Below, in pieces: positions 43,193 through 51,853 of a stretch of DNA of 64,000 nt. The first letter of the stretch is position 1. Each line of letters starts with the position of its first letter. This DNA comes from Pontibacillus chungwhensis. Its GTDB lineage: Bacteria; Bacillota; Bacilli; Bacillales; BH030062. The stretch is from contig NZ_CP126446.1 of NCBI RefSeq assembly GCF_030166655.1, positions 620,001 through 684,000 of the forward strand, given 5' to 3'. Position numbers and translations under genes: made by a program. The notes beneath the pieces are model-generated. The model did no database searches and had not been told where the DNA came from. It was given only the letters and a program-made list of their open reading frames with translations.

Positions 43193-43731
43193 ATTTTGTT
43201 CAACCTATAAGGGATCCTATAATGATTAATCAGGTCAAAGACTACTTGCTCGAGAAAAGCGAACGTAACTACATGCTCTTTGTAATTGGGATTAACACGG
43301 GTCTAAGGATTTCAGACATTCTCCAGCTAAAGGTAAAAGATGTTGAGGGGATGCATATCAATTTACGTGAAAAAAAGACAAAGAAACGAAAAAAAATAAG
43401 GATTACTCCCCAGCTAAGACGTGAATTAAAATGGTATATAGCAGACAAAGCCCCTAATGAATATTTGTTTAAGAGCAGGAAAGGAGGCAACAAAGCTATA
43501 GGGCGTAGTATGGCTTATAAGATACTGAGAGATGCTGCTGATCAATTTGGTTTAAAAGAGATCGGGACACATACCTTGCGCAAAACATTTGGATATCATT
43601 TTTATTTACAAACTAAGAACACAGCAATGCTTCAAGAGCTGTTTAATCATAGCTCTGAAAAAATTACTTTAATCTATATAGGAATAAATCAAGACACACT
43701 AGATAAAGCCATGTCTAAATTCAAAATTTAA
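43189..43731 (+). CDS. Short tyrosine recombinase (catalytic domain only)
   Basis: 180 residues. The catalytic residues of the phage-integrase fold are present: Arg in NTGLRISDIL, HTLR in GTHTLRKTFGYH, a His in LFNHSSEKIT and the nucleophile Tyr in LIYIGI. The usual N-terminal core-binding (SAM-like) domain is reduced to about 30 residues. It is fused by overlap to arpU, not located at the att site, so it is not the integrase. Related short recombinases are common at this place in Bacillus phages; the role may be dimer resolution. Confidence 0.85.
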   Translation: MNFVQPIRDPIMINQVKDYLLEKSERNYMLFVIGINTGLRISDILQLKVKDVEGMHINLREKKTKKRKKIRITPQLRRELKWYIADKAPNEYLFKSRKGGNKAIGRSMAYKILRDAADQFGLKEIGTHTLRKTFGYHFYLQTKNTAMLQELFNHSSEKITLIYIGINQDTLDKAMSKFKI

Positions 43732-43794
43732 AAAAGAGGTTAAGTGGGTAGTATTCAGGAATTAGATAAAGAATAAAAAAGTTTGGGTGGTTAT

Positions 43795-44673
43795 ATGAAA
43801 ATGGAAGTATTAATAACTACTATTGCGACCTCCACTGCAGCTTTAGTCGCAATTATAGGTGGATTTCTAGTAAGTAGAGTTTTAACTTTATCCAGTGAGC
43901 AGTCGGGTATTTTGAGGAAGGTACGTGAGATAAGTAAAGATATTCAAGCTAAAAAGCAGTTGTTAACAACTATTGATAAGCAACTTCTTGATTTAGATGC
44001 TGAAGATTTTATTCAAGAACATTACAAAAGATTAATTTCCGAACAGGACTTTGAAGCGATTTTAGAAGAGCACTATCAATACAGGGGATACGAAGAATTG
44101 AAGCCATATGTAAATGAATTGTATAGTGTATGGAATGATTTTTACAAGAGATCCCAACAGAATATAGAAAGCGAGCATCCGGAAGTAGAATTTAATCATT
44201 TTTTTAAGAAGTACAAGTTTGAATTCCCAAACCGAAGAAATTGGTATGAAATGCTTTTTGTATGGAGAGCCCAAGTAGAGAGTCATGATCCTATGAAGCG
44301 TCTATTGGAAGCCCATGATGTAATAATGCCTAACTCTGCCACAGAGGACTATAAACAAAAAGCTAACAACAAAGCAAATATGGAATATGAATTGAAAGTT
44401 CTAAGATTAAGAAGAGATGAACAGAAGAAGCTGCTTGGCGAGTTTGGTAAACCCAAGGGCCTTTGGATGGGATTGCTTGTTTTGGTTTATGCATGCGCAG
44501 TGGGGGTGGCCTACCCTATTACATTGTTGCCTTATCCAGTAGGAATTTATGATGATCAAAATACTAAGTCCTTATTATTATCTCTTTTCTTTAGCGAGCT
44601 TATATTTCTATTTGTCTATTTGGCTTACTACACCTTCATACTAACTAAAAGAGAAAATGAAGAATATAGGTAG
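43795..44673 (+). CDS. Membrane-anchored coiled-coil protein, possible moron
   Basis: 292 residues (ATG 43795; the following ATG 43801 is possible). One N-terminal hydrophobic helix (TTIATSTAALVAIIGGFLVS), a long cytosolic helical region of about 200 residues with coiled-coil character (LRKVREISKDIQAKKQLLTT), and two C-terminal helices (WMGLLVLVYACAVGVAYPIT and the later LSLFFSELIFLFVYLAYYTF). A terminator follows and no late gene precedes it, so it stands alone between recombinase and terminase. No family is recognised; superinfection exclusion or lysogenic conversion are guesses. Confidence 0.65.
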   Translation: MKMEVLITTIATSTAALVAIIGGFLVSRVLTLSSEQSGILRKVREISKDIQAKKQLLTTIDKQLLDLDAEDFIQEHYKRLISEQDFEAILEEHYQYRGYEELKPYVNELYSVWNDFYKRSQQNIESEHPEVEFNHFFKKYKFEFPNRRNWYEMLFVWRAQVESHDPMKRLLEAHDVIMPNSATEDYKQKANNKANMEYELKVLRLRRDEQKKLLGEFGKPKGLWMGLLVLVYACAVGVAYPITLLPYPVGIYDDQNTKSLLLSLFFSELIFLFVYLAYYTFILTKRENEEYR

Positions 44674-44679
44674 ATATAA

Positions 44680-44707
44680 ATACGCTTATCAGAAGCGTAT
44701 TTTTTAT
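44680..44707 (+). terminator. Terminator of the orphan membrane gene
   Basis: AATACGCTT and AAGCGTATT pair around ATCAG, followed by TTTTT. Confidence 0.88.
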
Positions 44708-44949
44708 TGGACAATAAATGTCTGCCTTTGAATGATACTTAAATATAGAGTTGTGTAATTCAATAATAAATGTGCAAATAAAACATATTTATCAAGGCTT
44801 TCAGCCTTTGGGTGAATGATTCAGTATATAAGATATGGGTAATTAGATAATATTGGCAGACTGTTGGCAGAATAAGGGCAGGTTGTTCGTGTTTTAATGC
44901 GTTATATTAATAGTATAGAAAATTAAATCAAACAGACCGATAACTTGGG
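44708..44949. other. A/T-rich gap before the packaging genes
   Basis: No gene is seen in about 240 bp. TATAAGATAT and TTATATTAATAGTATAG stretches could include the late promoter, but I cannot choose a clear -35/-10 pair. Confidence 0.35.
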
Positions 44950-44984
44950 AACCCGCGTCAACACTGATGTTGAGCGGGTTTTTT
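44950..44984 (+). terminator. Terminator upstream of the terminase genes
   Basis: AACCCGC and TCAACA pair with TGTTGA and GCGGGTT (one bulged G), loop CTGA, then TTTTT. It may attenuate late transcription or end an upstream transcript starting in 44880-44949. Confidence 0.8.
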
Positions 44985-44985
44985 A

Positions 44986-45114
44986 ATGCACATAGAAGTT
45001 TTGGGTCCTTCTGGAGAAACCGAACGTATGCGGGTGCGTTCGAGCGCGAAAATGGCCCAGTTTCAGGGACTCAAAGGTCGTTTCGTTTTCGCTCCCGGTG
45101 ATTCTGGGAAATAA
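44986..45114 (+). other. Candidate cos region or 42-codon frame upstream of terS
   Basis: A frame from ATG 44986 to TAA 45112 encodes MHIEVLGPSGETERMRVRSS and ends GRFVFAPGDSGK, but there is no ribosome binding site because the terminator T-run abuts the ATG. The DNA is richer in GC than its surroundings and holds inverted repeats: CGAACG/CGTTCG (about 45018-45039) and GCGAAAA/TTTTCGC (about 45046 and 45086). A cos site is expected just before a Nu1/GpA-type terminase, so this is the best candidate here. Confidence 0.4.
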
Positions 45115-45136
45115 TCGTAGGAGGTGGGTCGAAGCC

Positions 45137-45724
45137 ATGGCTGGTAAGGATTCAAGCGAAAGTAAATATGAAGTAACTACTAAAGAAATTAGCGAAATCC
45201 TAGGTGTTTCAACACGTAGAATTCAGCAGTTAGCCAAGGAAAATGCGCTAGTTCGCGTTTCGCATGGCAAGTTTGACCTTCCTTCGTCCATTAATGCTTA
45301 CTTGGAATTTCAAATGGAGAGAGAGCGATCGGATGAAGAAATAGATAAATACGTAGAAGAAGCTATGTGGACCAGAGCTAAACGAGAAAAAACTGAACTA
45401 GAGCTAAAGATCATGAAGGGGGAAGTTCACAGGGGAGATGATGTAAGGAGAGTAATAAGTGATATGTTGGCTTCCTTTAGAGGTCGTTTGCTATCATTCC
45501 CATCCAAGTATGCTCCTCAAGTGATTGGATTAACCGAAATTCCTCCTATCAAAGAAAAATTGAAACAGGGGATATTTGAAGCGTTGGAGGAGTTAGCTGA
45601 ATATGATCCTCATGTCTTTTACGATGAGAGCAGGGACAAGCTATATATAGAGGATGAGGAAGATCAAGAGGAAGAAGTTGATGAAGGAGAAGAGCTAAAG
45701 AACGATGGCCAGACGGAAGAATAG
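45137..45724 (+). CDS. Terminase small subunit, Nu1-like
   Basis: 195 residues. The N-terminal winged helix (VTTKEISEILGVSTRRIQQL, HGKFDLPSSINAYLEF) should bind cos, the middle is a charged helical oligomerisation region, and the C-terminus is acidic (EEDQEEEVDEGEEL). AGGAGGTGGG lies before ATG 45137 with long spacing. It overlaps the large subunit by 20 bp, as in lambda Nu1-A. Confidence 0.82.
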   Translation: MAGKDSSESKYEVTTKEISEILGVSTRRIQQLAKENALVRVSHGKFDLPSSINAYLEFQMERERSDEEIDKYVEEAMWTRAKREKTELELKIMKGEVHRGDDVRRVISDMLASFRGRLLSFPSKYAPQVIGLTEIPPIKEKLKQGIFEALEELAEYDPHVFYDESRDKLYIEDEEDQEEEVDEGEELKNDGQTEE

Positions 45725-47492
45725 CACTGAAAAACTTATTTCCTCTTTAATTAAAGACATTCTCCCTCCACCTCCTGATTTAACGGTTTCAGAATGGGCC
45801 GATCAGTTTAGAAAACTTTCTAGTGAAGCTTCAGCTGAGCCGGGACAGTGGCGTACTGATCGAGCTCCATATCAACGAGAAATTATGGATTCAGTTAATG
45901 ACCCAGAACTAAAAAAGATTGTAGTTATGTCCAGTGCTCAAGTTGGGAAAAGTGAATTGTTATTAAATACGGTTGGATATCATGTAGATTTCGACCCAGC
46001 ACCAATTCTCCTAATTCAACCGACTGAAGATAAGGCGAAGGCTTTTTCTAAAGAACGTCTAGCTCCTATGATTCGTGATACACCTGTATTACGGAAGAAG
46101 GTAGCAGATTCTAAGACGAGGGACGGCGGTAATACCACTTTGCAGAAAGCTTTTCCCGGTGGATATATAGCTTTAGGTGGAGCTAATGCACCAAGTGGTC
46201 TTGCCTCTCGCCCCATTCGTATCCTTCTGGCTGACGAAGTGGACCGTTTTCCGGTCAGTGCTGGTTCTGAAGGGGACCCTTTATCACTTGCCGAAAAGCG
46301 TACTAACAACTTCTATAATGCTAAGAAGATCTTTGTTTCCACACCAACGAATAAAGGTGTATCGAGAATAGAAAAGGAATTTGAACTGAGCACCCAGGAG
46401 CATTGGAATTTACCATGCCCTTCATGTGACGAGTATCAGCCTTTAAGGTGGGCTCAAATAAGTTTTGAATCTGTTTCCCACGCATGTAAATATTGCGGAT
46501 CACTTCATAATGAATATGAGTGGAAAAATCAGCACGGGAAATGGATAGCAGAAAATCCTGATTCGCCCACAAGAGGTTTCCATTTGAATGAATTGGTATC
46601 GCCGTGGAGCCCATGGCAGAAGATTATCGATGATTTTAAGACTGCTAAGAAGAATGGTCCTGAAGCTATGAAGGTTTGGGTGAATACCTCGCTTGGTGAG
46701 ACATGGGAAGAAGATGGGGAGCAAGTTGAAGAAGATGAATTGCTGGCTCGAAGCGAACATTACGAAGCAAGTATTCCGTATGGAGTTAAGCTTCTAACAG
46801 CTGCGGTCGATGTTCAAGATGATCGATTTGAAATAGAAGTTGTGGGGTGGGGATCCGGTAAAGAATCATGGGGCATTCACTATCACACTATATATGGAGA
46901 CTTGAAACAACAGGTCATCTGGGATGACCTTGATGAATACCTTAGTCGAACTTGGGAGAATGTCGAAGGAAATCGATATAGCATTGCCTGCACCTGCGTT
47001 GATAGTGGAGGTCACTTCACATCTGAAGTATATCGTTTCTGTGCACCGAGGAAGGTAAGAAGAATCTTCCCTATTAAAGGTGAAGGTGGTAATGGAGGCG
47101 AGCATAAACCATTACTTATTGGTGTTTCAAAACGCCAGAGAGAAAAGGTTAACTTGTTTAGAATAGGTGTTGACGAAGGAAAAGCAAAAGTAATGTCCCG
47201 TCTGCAGGTGGAAAACCAAGGACCTGGATACTGTCACTTTCCCATAGGTAATGGTTACGGCGCTAACTATTTTAAGGGGTTAACTGCTGAAAAGTTAGTA
47301 ACTAGATATAAGCAAGGTGTACCCTATCAAGTATGGCAAAAGGTACGAGAGAGGAATGAACCGATAGACTTGCGAGTTTATAACACAGCAGCTCTCGAAA
47401 TTCTTAACCCGGACCTAGATAATCAAACGCTAATGAGTCAACCTAAGAAACGAAAAAGAAAGAGGCGACGCAGATCGTCTCGTGGGATGTAA
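45705..47492 (+). CDS. Terminase large subunit, GpA family
   Basis: A 595-residue packaging motor and cos-cleaving nuclease. Walker A-like VMSSAQVGKSELLLNT and Walker B RILLADEVDRFP are visible; a zinc-ribbon-like CPSCDEYQPL...CKYCG insertion lies mid-protein. The C-terminal nuclease acidic residues are in AAVDVQDDRFE and TCVDSGGHFTSE. It ends in a very basic KKRKRKRRRR tail. GpA terminases generally cut at cos, so packaging is predicted to be site-specific. Confidence 0.93.
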   Translation: MARRKNSTEKLISSLIKDILPPPPDLTVSEWADQFRKLSSEASAEPGQWRTDRAPYQREIMDSVNDPELKKIVVMSSAQVGKSELLLNTVGYHVDFDPAPILLIQPTEDKAKAFSKERLAPMIRDTPVLRKKVADSKTRDGGNTTLQKAFPGGYIALGGANAPSGLASRPIRILLADEVDRFPVSAGSEGDPLSLAEKRTNNFYNAKKIFVSTPTNKGVSRIEKEFELSTQEHWNLPCPSCDEYQPLRWAQISFESVSHACKYCGSLHNEYEWKNQHGKWIAENPDSPTRGFHLNELVSPWSPWQKIIDDFKTAKKNGPEAMKVWVNTSLGETWEEDGEQVEEDELLARSEHYEASIPYGVKLLTAAVDVQDDRFEIEVVGWGSGKESWGIHYHTIYGDLKQQVIWDDLDEYLSRTWENVEGNRYSIACTCVDSGGHFTSEVYRFCAPRKVRRIFPIKGEGGNGGEHKPLLIGVSKRQREKVNLFRIGVDEGKAKVMSRLQVENQGPGYCHFPIGNGYGANYFKGLTAEKLVTRYKQGVPYQVWQKVRERNEPIDLRVYNTAALEILNPDLDNQTLMSQPKKRKRKRRRRSSRGM

Positions 47493-47494
47493 GA

Positions 47495-47526
47495 AGCCTA
47501 GTTGCGATGCAACGGGCTATTTTTTA
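47495..47526 (+). terminator. Hairpin with T-run between terL and the gpW-like gene
   Basis: AGCC-TA-GTTGC, loop GAT, GCAAC-G-GGCT, then ATTTTTT. It looks like an intrinsic terminator inside the late operon, so it may tune the ratio of terminase to head proteins. Confidence 0.6.
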
Positions 47527-47543
47527 TGGAATGAGGTGTTTCT

Positions 47544-47765
47544 ATGCCTGGCATCACATTAGAAGAGGCCAAGAGAAAATTGAAGATATGGCTTGATGCA
47601 GAAGATAAAGTAGCCACTGGCCAGTCCTATCGGATCGGTAACAGACAGATTCAAAGAGCAGATCTCCCAGAGATCCGTAAACAAATTAATTATTGGAGAA
47701 AAGAAATTGGGAGATTAGAAGGTGGACGGCGACGTGTACGACGAGCTGTTCCGAGAGATTGGTAG
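47544..47765 (+). CDS. Head-completion protein, gpW-like (DUF6148)
   Basis: 73 residues. ITLEEAKRKLKIWLDAEDKV, followed by SYRIGNRQIQRADLPEIRKQ, is the gpW-type pattern. In lambda gpW stabilises the filled head and forms part of the connector beneath the portal. Position between terminase and portal matches lambda. GAATGAGGTGTTTCT precedes the ATG. Confidence 0.8.
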   Translation: MPGITLEEAKRKLKIWLDAEDKVATGQSYRIGNRQIQRADLPEIRKQINYWRKEIGRLEGGRRRVRRAVPRDW

Positions 47766-47779
47766 GGAGGTGAACACTG

Positions 47780-49303
47780 TTGAACTTCTTTGATCGAGCA
47801 ATTGCTTTTGTAGCTCCCCAAAAAGCCTTGGAAAGAGCAGGGGCTAGAAAACGAATGGAAGTACTGAATCAAGGTTATAGTCACCATGGAGCTAGTACTA
47901 AAAAGAAAAGTTTAGTCGGATGGCTGACTCGCTCAGGCTCAGTTCTTGAAGATATTGAAAAGCACATACCTACTTTAAGAGAGCGATCGCGTGATTTATA
48001 TATGGGTTCTCCTTTGGCTACGGGCGCATTAAAGACAATGCGGACTAACGTTATTGGGAGTGGATTAAAACTAAACTCTCAAATAGATTATGAATATTTA
48101 GGCATGACTTTAGAAGAAGCGGACCGTTGGCAAACGCAAGTAGAACGAGAATTTGAACTATGGGCTGAGTCGGTTCATTGCGATGCTCAACGTATGAATA
48201 ACTTTTATGAACTCCAACAATTAGCTTTTCTATCGCAGTTAATGTCAGGCGATAGCTTTGCTTTACTACCATATATCGAACGACCCAATATGCCATATGA
48301 TTTGCGCGTGCAAGTATTAGAATCTGATCGGATTTGTACGCCAGAAGATAAGAAAATGGACATGGACAATAAGATCGTCAACGGAGTTGAAGTGAACAGC
48401 AGAGGAGAAGTGGTAGCTTATCATATTGCGCAGCAACATCCTAACTCTACTTCGCTCTCAAAAAATGATTGGAGACGAATTAGGAAGTATGGTTCGAAAA
48501 CAGGGCGCCCAAATATCATTCATTTGATGGAAACTGAACGACCGGAGCAAAGAAGAGGCGTTCCAGTTCTCGCTCCCGTCATAGAATCACTTAAACAATT
48601 AAGTCGTTATTCTGAAGCAGAGTTGATGGCAGCAGTTGTTAGTGGGATGTACACCGTATTCGTCAAAACAGAAGGCGGTGAAGAGGGGAACTTAGGACAG
48701 ATGTACGATTACGACGACGAAGAAATTGATGAACAAGATGAAGGTTCATATGAATTAGGGAACGGTTCGGTCGTTGAACTTGATGAAAATCAATCAGTGG
48801 AAGTTGCGAATCCCGGGAGACCTAACCCTGCGTTTGATGGCTTTGTTACCTCTATCTGTAGACAAGTAGGAGCTGCGCTTGAAATCCCTTATGAATTGTT
48901 ATTGAAACACTTTACAGCCTCATACTCAGCCAGTAGAGGAGCGCTATTAGAGGCATGGAAGATGTTTAAAATGCGTAGAGCATGGATGGCGAGTGATTTT
49001 TGTCAGCCGATCTATGAGGAGTTTTTAGCTGAGGGTGTAGCTAAAGGAAGAATTGATGCACCAGGCTTCTTTAGTGATCCAGTTGCAAGAAAAGCTTACG
49101 CAAACGCTGAATGGAATGGACCTTCTCAAGGGCAGTTAGATCCTTTGAAGGAGGTGAAAGCAGCTACCGAACGAGTCAATCAAGGGTTCAGCACTCGGAC
49201 GAGAGAAACGGTAGAACTCGGGAATGGAGATTTCTTCAGAAATAATTCATTAAGAGAAGTTGAAGAAAAAGCTAGGAAAGAAGGGGGGCTAGACAATGCC
49301 TAA
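47780..49303 (+). CDS. Portal protein, lambda gpB family
   Basis: 507 residues from TTG 47780, with GGGAGGTGAACACTG upstream. Landmarks: RERSRDLYMGSPLATGALKT, GSGLKLNSQ, VLESDRICTPEDKKM and IPYELLLKHFTASYSASRGA, all typical of lambda-family portals. It forms the dodecameric vertex for DNA entry. Its 3' end overlaps the protease gene by 8 bp. Confidence 0.93.
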   Translation: MNFFDRAIAFVAPQKALERAGARKRMEVLNQGYSHHGASTKKKSLVGWLTRSGSVLEDIEKHIPTLRERSRDLYMGSPLATGALKTMRTNVIGSGLKLNSQIDYEYLGMTLEEADRWQTQVEREFELWAESVHCDAQRMNNFYELQQLAFLSQLMSGDSFALLPYIERPNMPYDLRVQVLESDRICTPEDKKMDMDNKIVNGVEVNSRGEVVAYHIAQQHPNSTSLSKNDWRRIRKYGSKTGRPNIIHLMETERPEQRRGVPVLAPVIESLKQLSRYSEAELMAAVVSGMYTVFVKTEGGEEGNLGQMYDYDDEEIDEQDEGSYELGNGSVVELDENQSVEVANPGRPNPAFDGFVTSICRQVGAALEIPYELLLKHFTASYSASRGALLEAWKMFKMRRAWMASDFCQPIYEEFLAEGVAKGRIDAPGFFSDPVARKAYANAEWNGPSQGQLDPLKEVKAATERVNQGFSTRTRETVELGNGDFFRNNSLREVEEKARKEGGLDNA

Positions 49304-50417
49304 AGTTCTAATTAAGGGACCAATCATCCCAAACAGTCACCAGTGGATTTATGACTTATTTGACATGGAGGCTACAAGTCCTAAGAAAGTGTCAGATGAG
49401 CTTTCTAAATCCCAAAATCGAGACTTAGAGGTAGAGATTAATAGTGGTGGCGGTTCAGTATTTGATGCTTCTGAAATCTACACCGCATTGAAAAATCACA
49501 AAGGTAATGTACAAGTAAATATTGTGGGGATAGCAGCTAGTGCTGCGTCAGTTATTGCAATGGCTGGGAATAAAATATCAATGTCACCTACAGCACAGAT
49601 GATGATTCACAATGCATCTTCTGTCAGTCGAGGAGATTATAGGGATATGGATCGATCTTCGAATTTTCTTCAAAATGTCAATAAGACCATCGCAAATGCT
49701 TATAAGCTAAAGAGTGGAAAGTCGGATAAAGAGTTACTATCTATGATGGATGATGAAACTTGGATGACAGCTCAACAAGCACTTGAGCATAAATTGATTG
49801 ACGAAGTAATGTTCGAAAAGCAAGTAGGGGCTTCAGCAAGTGCTTCCTATGCAGATACGTTGCCCGAGCAAGTAATCGAGAAAATTCGGAATGAGTTTGC
49901 TAACGAGACTATGGAGCAGGCAAACAGCACACCGAAAACTGGTGCAAGTGGTGGAAACGAAGGTGGAGTTGTTCTGCCACAAAATACTCCCATGGCAAGT
50001 AACCAAACGAGTGTGAAAGGAGCGGAAGAAGATATGGATTTAGAAAAACTAAAGAATGATCACCCTGAACTCTTTAAAAAAGTGAAAGCAGAAGGTTATG
50101 ACGAGGGGGTCAAAGCAGAAAATACGCGCATTAAGGATATTGAGGACTTAGATATACCAGGAAGTCAAAACCTCATCCATACAGCTAAATTTGAAAATAA
50201 GGAAACAACAGCTGCTGACCTGGCTATTCAAATCGTAAGAGCCCAGAAGGAACAAGGGACGACGTTTTTAAATAATAGTCGCGATGATGCACAAGAATTA
50301 GATTCTGTACAAGGTTCTGCTGCTCCAGAAGGTAGCGGAGATCAACAACAGGACCAAGAAACTGCTGCAACTTCTATTGCTGATGTAGTCAATTCAATTC
50401 GAGGAGGTAGAGAATAA
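49296..50417 (+). CDS. Prohead protease (ClpP/SppA type) with C-terminal scaffold region
   Basis: 373 residues. The N-terminal 190 are a ClpP-like serine protease: INSGGGSVFDASEIYTAL, the active-site Ser in AASAASVIAMAG, and the His in MMIHNASSV. The rest (about 245-373) is charged and low in complexity, like the lambda C scaffold portion. An in-frame ATG at 50034 with AAAGGAG upstream could start a separate Nu3-like scaffold from the same frame. It ends one base inside the decoration gene. Confidence 0.9.
   Translation: MPKVLIKGPIIPNSHQWIYDLFDMEATSPKKVSDELSKSQNRDLEVEINSGGGSVFDASEIYTALKNHKGNVQVNIVGIAASAASVIAMAGNKISMSPTAQMMIHNASSVSRGDYRDMDRSSNFLQNVNKTIANAYKLKSGKSDKELLSMMDDETWMTAQQALEHKLIDEVMFEKQVGASASASYADTLPEQVIEKIRNEFANETMEQANSTPKTGASGGNEGGVVLPQNTPMASNQTSVKGAEEDMDLEKLKNDHPELFKKVKAEGYDEGVKAENTRIKDIEDLDIPGSQNLIHTAKFENKETTAADLAIQIVRAQKEQGTTFLNNSRDDAQELDSVQGSAAPEGSGDQQQDQETAATSIADVVNSIRGGRE
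50034..50417 (+). CDS. Possible nested scaffold protein (Nu3-like, internal start)
   Basis: ATG 50034 is in the frame of the protease gene. AAAGGAG (50016-50022) lies 11 bp upstream. The product, about 127 residues beginning MDLEKLKNDHPELFKKVKAE, has the charged helical character of phage scaffolds. In lambda, Nu3 is translated from within C in just this way. No experimental support is visible. Confidence 0.45.
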   Translation: MDLEKLKNDHPELFKKVKAEGYDEGVKAENTRIKDIEDLDIPGSQNLIHTAKFENKETTAADLAIQIVRAQKEQGTTFLNNSRDDAQELDSVQGSAAPEGSGDQQQDQETAATSIADVVNSIRGGRE

Positions 50418-50797
50418 TGCCAGAACAACTATACACGAAAACAGATGAATATTCACCAGACCGTCTTATTGCGGGTAATCAAATCCCTTTGATTGCAGAA
50501 GGTATTACGCTATCTGCGGATCAAGGGGTTTTAAAACGTGGTACAGTCATTGGAGTTGTGACAGCCAGCGGAGAAGGAGTACTTGTAGATAAAAGTAAGA
50601 CTGATGGTTCTGAGAAAGCCTATGCTGTATTGGCAGAAACCGTGGATACCACTGGCGAAGTAAAAGTAACACCAGGATATATTACAGGGTTGTTCAATGT
50701 TAATGAACTAGCATTTGCAGATGAGGATGCCATTGATGACCACAAAATTACAATGCGTGAACGCGGTTTGTATGTAAAAGATGTTATTTCTTATTAA
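50417..50797 (+). CDS. Head decoration protein, lambda gpD-like
   Basis: 126 residues. The fold is mainly beta: GTVIGVVTASGEGVLVDKSK, YAVLAETVDTTGEVKVTPGY and a C-terminal MRERGLYVKDVI. Decoration trimers bind the expanded capsid and stabilise packaged DNA. It overlaps the protease stop by one base (TAATG) and directly precedes the major capsid gene, the lambda C-D-E order. Confidence 0.85.
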   Translation: MPEQLYTKTDEYSPDRLIAGNQIPLIAEGITLSADQGVLKRGTVIGVVTASGEGVLVDKSKTDGSEKAYAVLAETVDTTGEVKVTPGYITGLFNVNELAFADEDAIDDHKITMRERGLYVKDVISY

Positions 50798-50815
50798 ATT
50801 TGAGGGGGAAACAAA

Positions 50816-51841
50816 ATGCCACCAGTAGATATTTATAGCACTCGTACAATGTTGAGCGCCATCTCTCAGATGAAGCCGGCTCGAACATTCTTAATGGACA
50901 CGTTCTTTCCAAACTTTGAGACAAAGGTAACGGAAAAAGTGGATGTAGATTTTAAGAAGGGTAAACGTAAAATGGCACCTTTCGTATCACCGCGTGTAGG
51001 CGGTAAAGTAGTAGAACGCCAAGGATTCCAAACTTATACCTATGCGGTGCCAAAGATTGCCCCTGAACGTGTAATGACAAGTGACGACATTACACGTCGC
51101 AGTATGGGGGAAGGTCTGTATAGTGCAAAGACGCCAGCCCAAAGAGCTGTAGAATTAATGGCTACAGACATTATGGATCTAGATGATTTGATTACGCGAC
51201 GTGAAGAGTGGATGTGTCGAGAAGTTCTCTTCGGTGGGAAAGTCCTTATGGTTGGGGATGGTATCGAACAAGAGGTCGATTATAATTTCACAAATAAAGA
51301 AACGCTATCGACAGGTTCTAAGTGGAATGAAGGTACATCCGAGAAGTTAGCCGATTTAAAACGCTGGCGTCTTCAAGTCATCCAAAAGACCGGGAAAGCT
51401 CCAAACGTTTGCATTATGGAATCAAGCGTTGTGGATGACTTCTTAGCTGATAAAGATGTTAGAGAGTTAATGGATTTACAGCGTTTAAACGTAGGAGCTA
51501 TTGAACCTTCTATTCAAAATGAAGCCGTTACCTTTATCGGGCGCCTTTCTTCATTGGGGATTGAAATTTACAGTTATGATGAATGGTATCTGGATGAAAA
51601 TGATGAAGAACAACCAATGGTGCCAGTGGGGCATGTGTTGCTTGGTTCACGAGGGATGAATAAACGTCTTTATGGTGCTGTAACTCAAATTGAAGATAAT
51701 AGTTTTGTGACGATCGAAGGGACTCGAGTTCCTAAATCGTGGATTGATAACAAAAACGAAGTTCGCATGATGCGTTTATCTGCTCGCCCGTTACCTGTAC
51801 CGGTGGATGTAGACAGCTGGTATGTGGCTAAAGTTAAGTAA
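50816..51841 (+). CDS. Major capsid protein, lambda gpE family
   Basis: 341 residues, normal for the family. MPPVDIYSTRTMLSAISQMK, VDVDFKKGKRKMAPFVSPRV and the GHVLLGSRGMNKRLYGAVTQ segment are typical of gpE-type HK97-fold capsids. GAGGGGGAAACAAA precedes ATG 50816. It builds the icosahedral shell together with gpD. Confidence 0.93.
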   Translation: MPPVDIYSTRTMLSAISQMKPARTFLMDTFFPNFETKVTEKVDVDFKKGKRKMAPFVSPRVGGKVVERQGFQTYTYAVPKIAPERVMTSDDITRRSMGEGLYSAKTPAQRAVELMATDIMDLDDLITRREEWMCREVLFGGKVLMVGDGIEQEVDYNFTNKETLSTGSKWNEGTSEKLADLKRWRLQVIQKTGKAPNVCIMESSVVDDFLADKDVRELMDLQRLNVGAIEPSIQNEAVTFIGRLSSLGIEIYSYDEWYLDENDEEQPMVPVGHVLLGSRGMNKRLYGAVTQIEDNSFVTIEGTRVPKSWIDNKNEVRMMRLSARPLPVPVDVDSWYVAKVK

Positions 51842-51853
51842 GGAGGGTTTAAT

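Noticed and set aside
43189-43731. The short tyrosine recombinase as the prophage integrase
   Set aside because: It sits in the middle of the element and lacks the DNA arm and core-binding domains; the serine recombinase at the junction is the better integrase.
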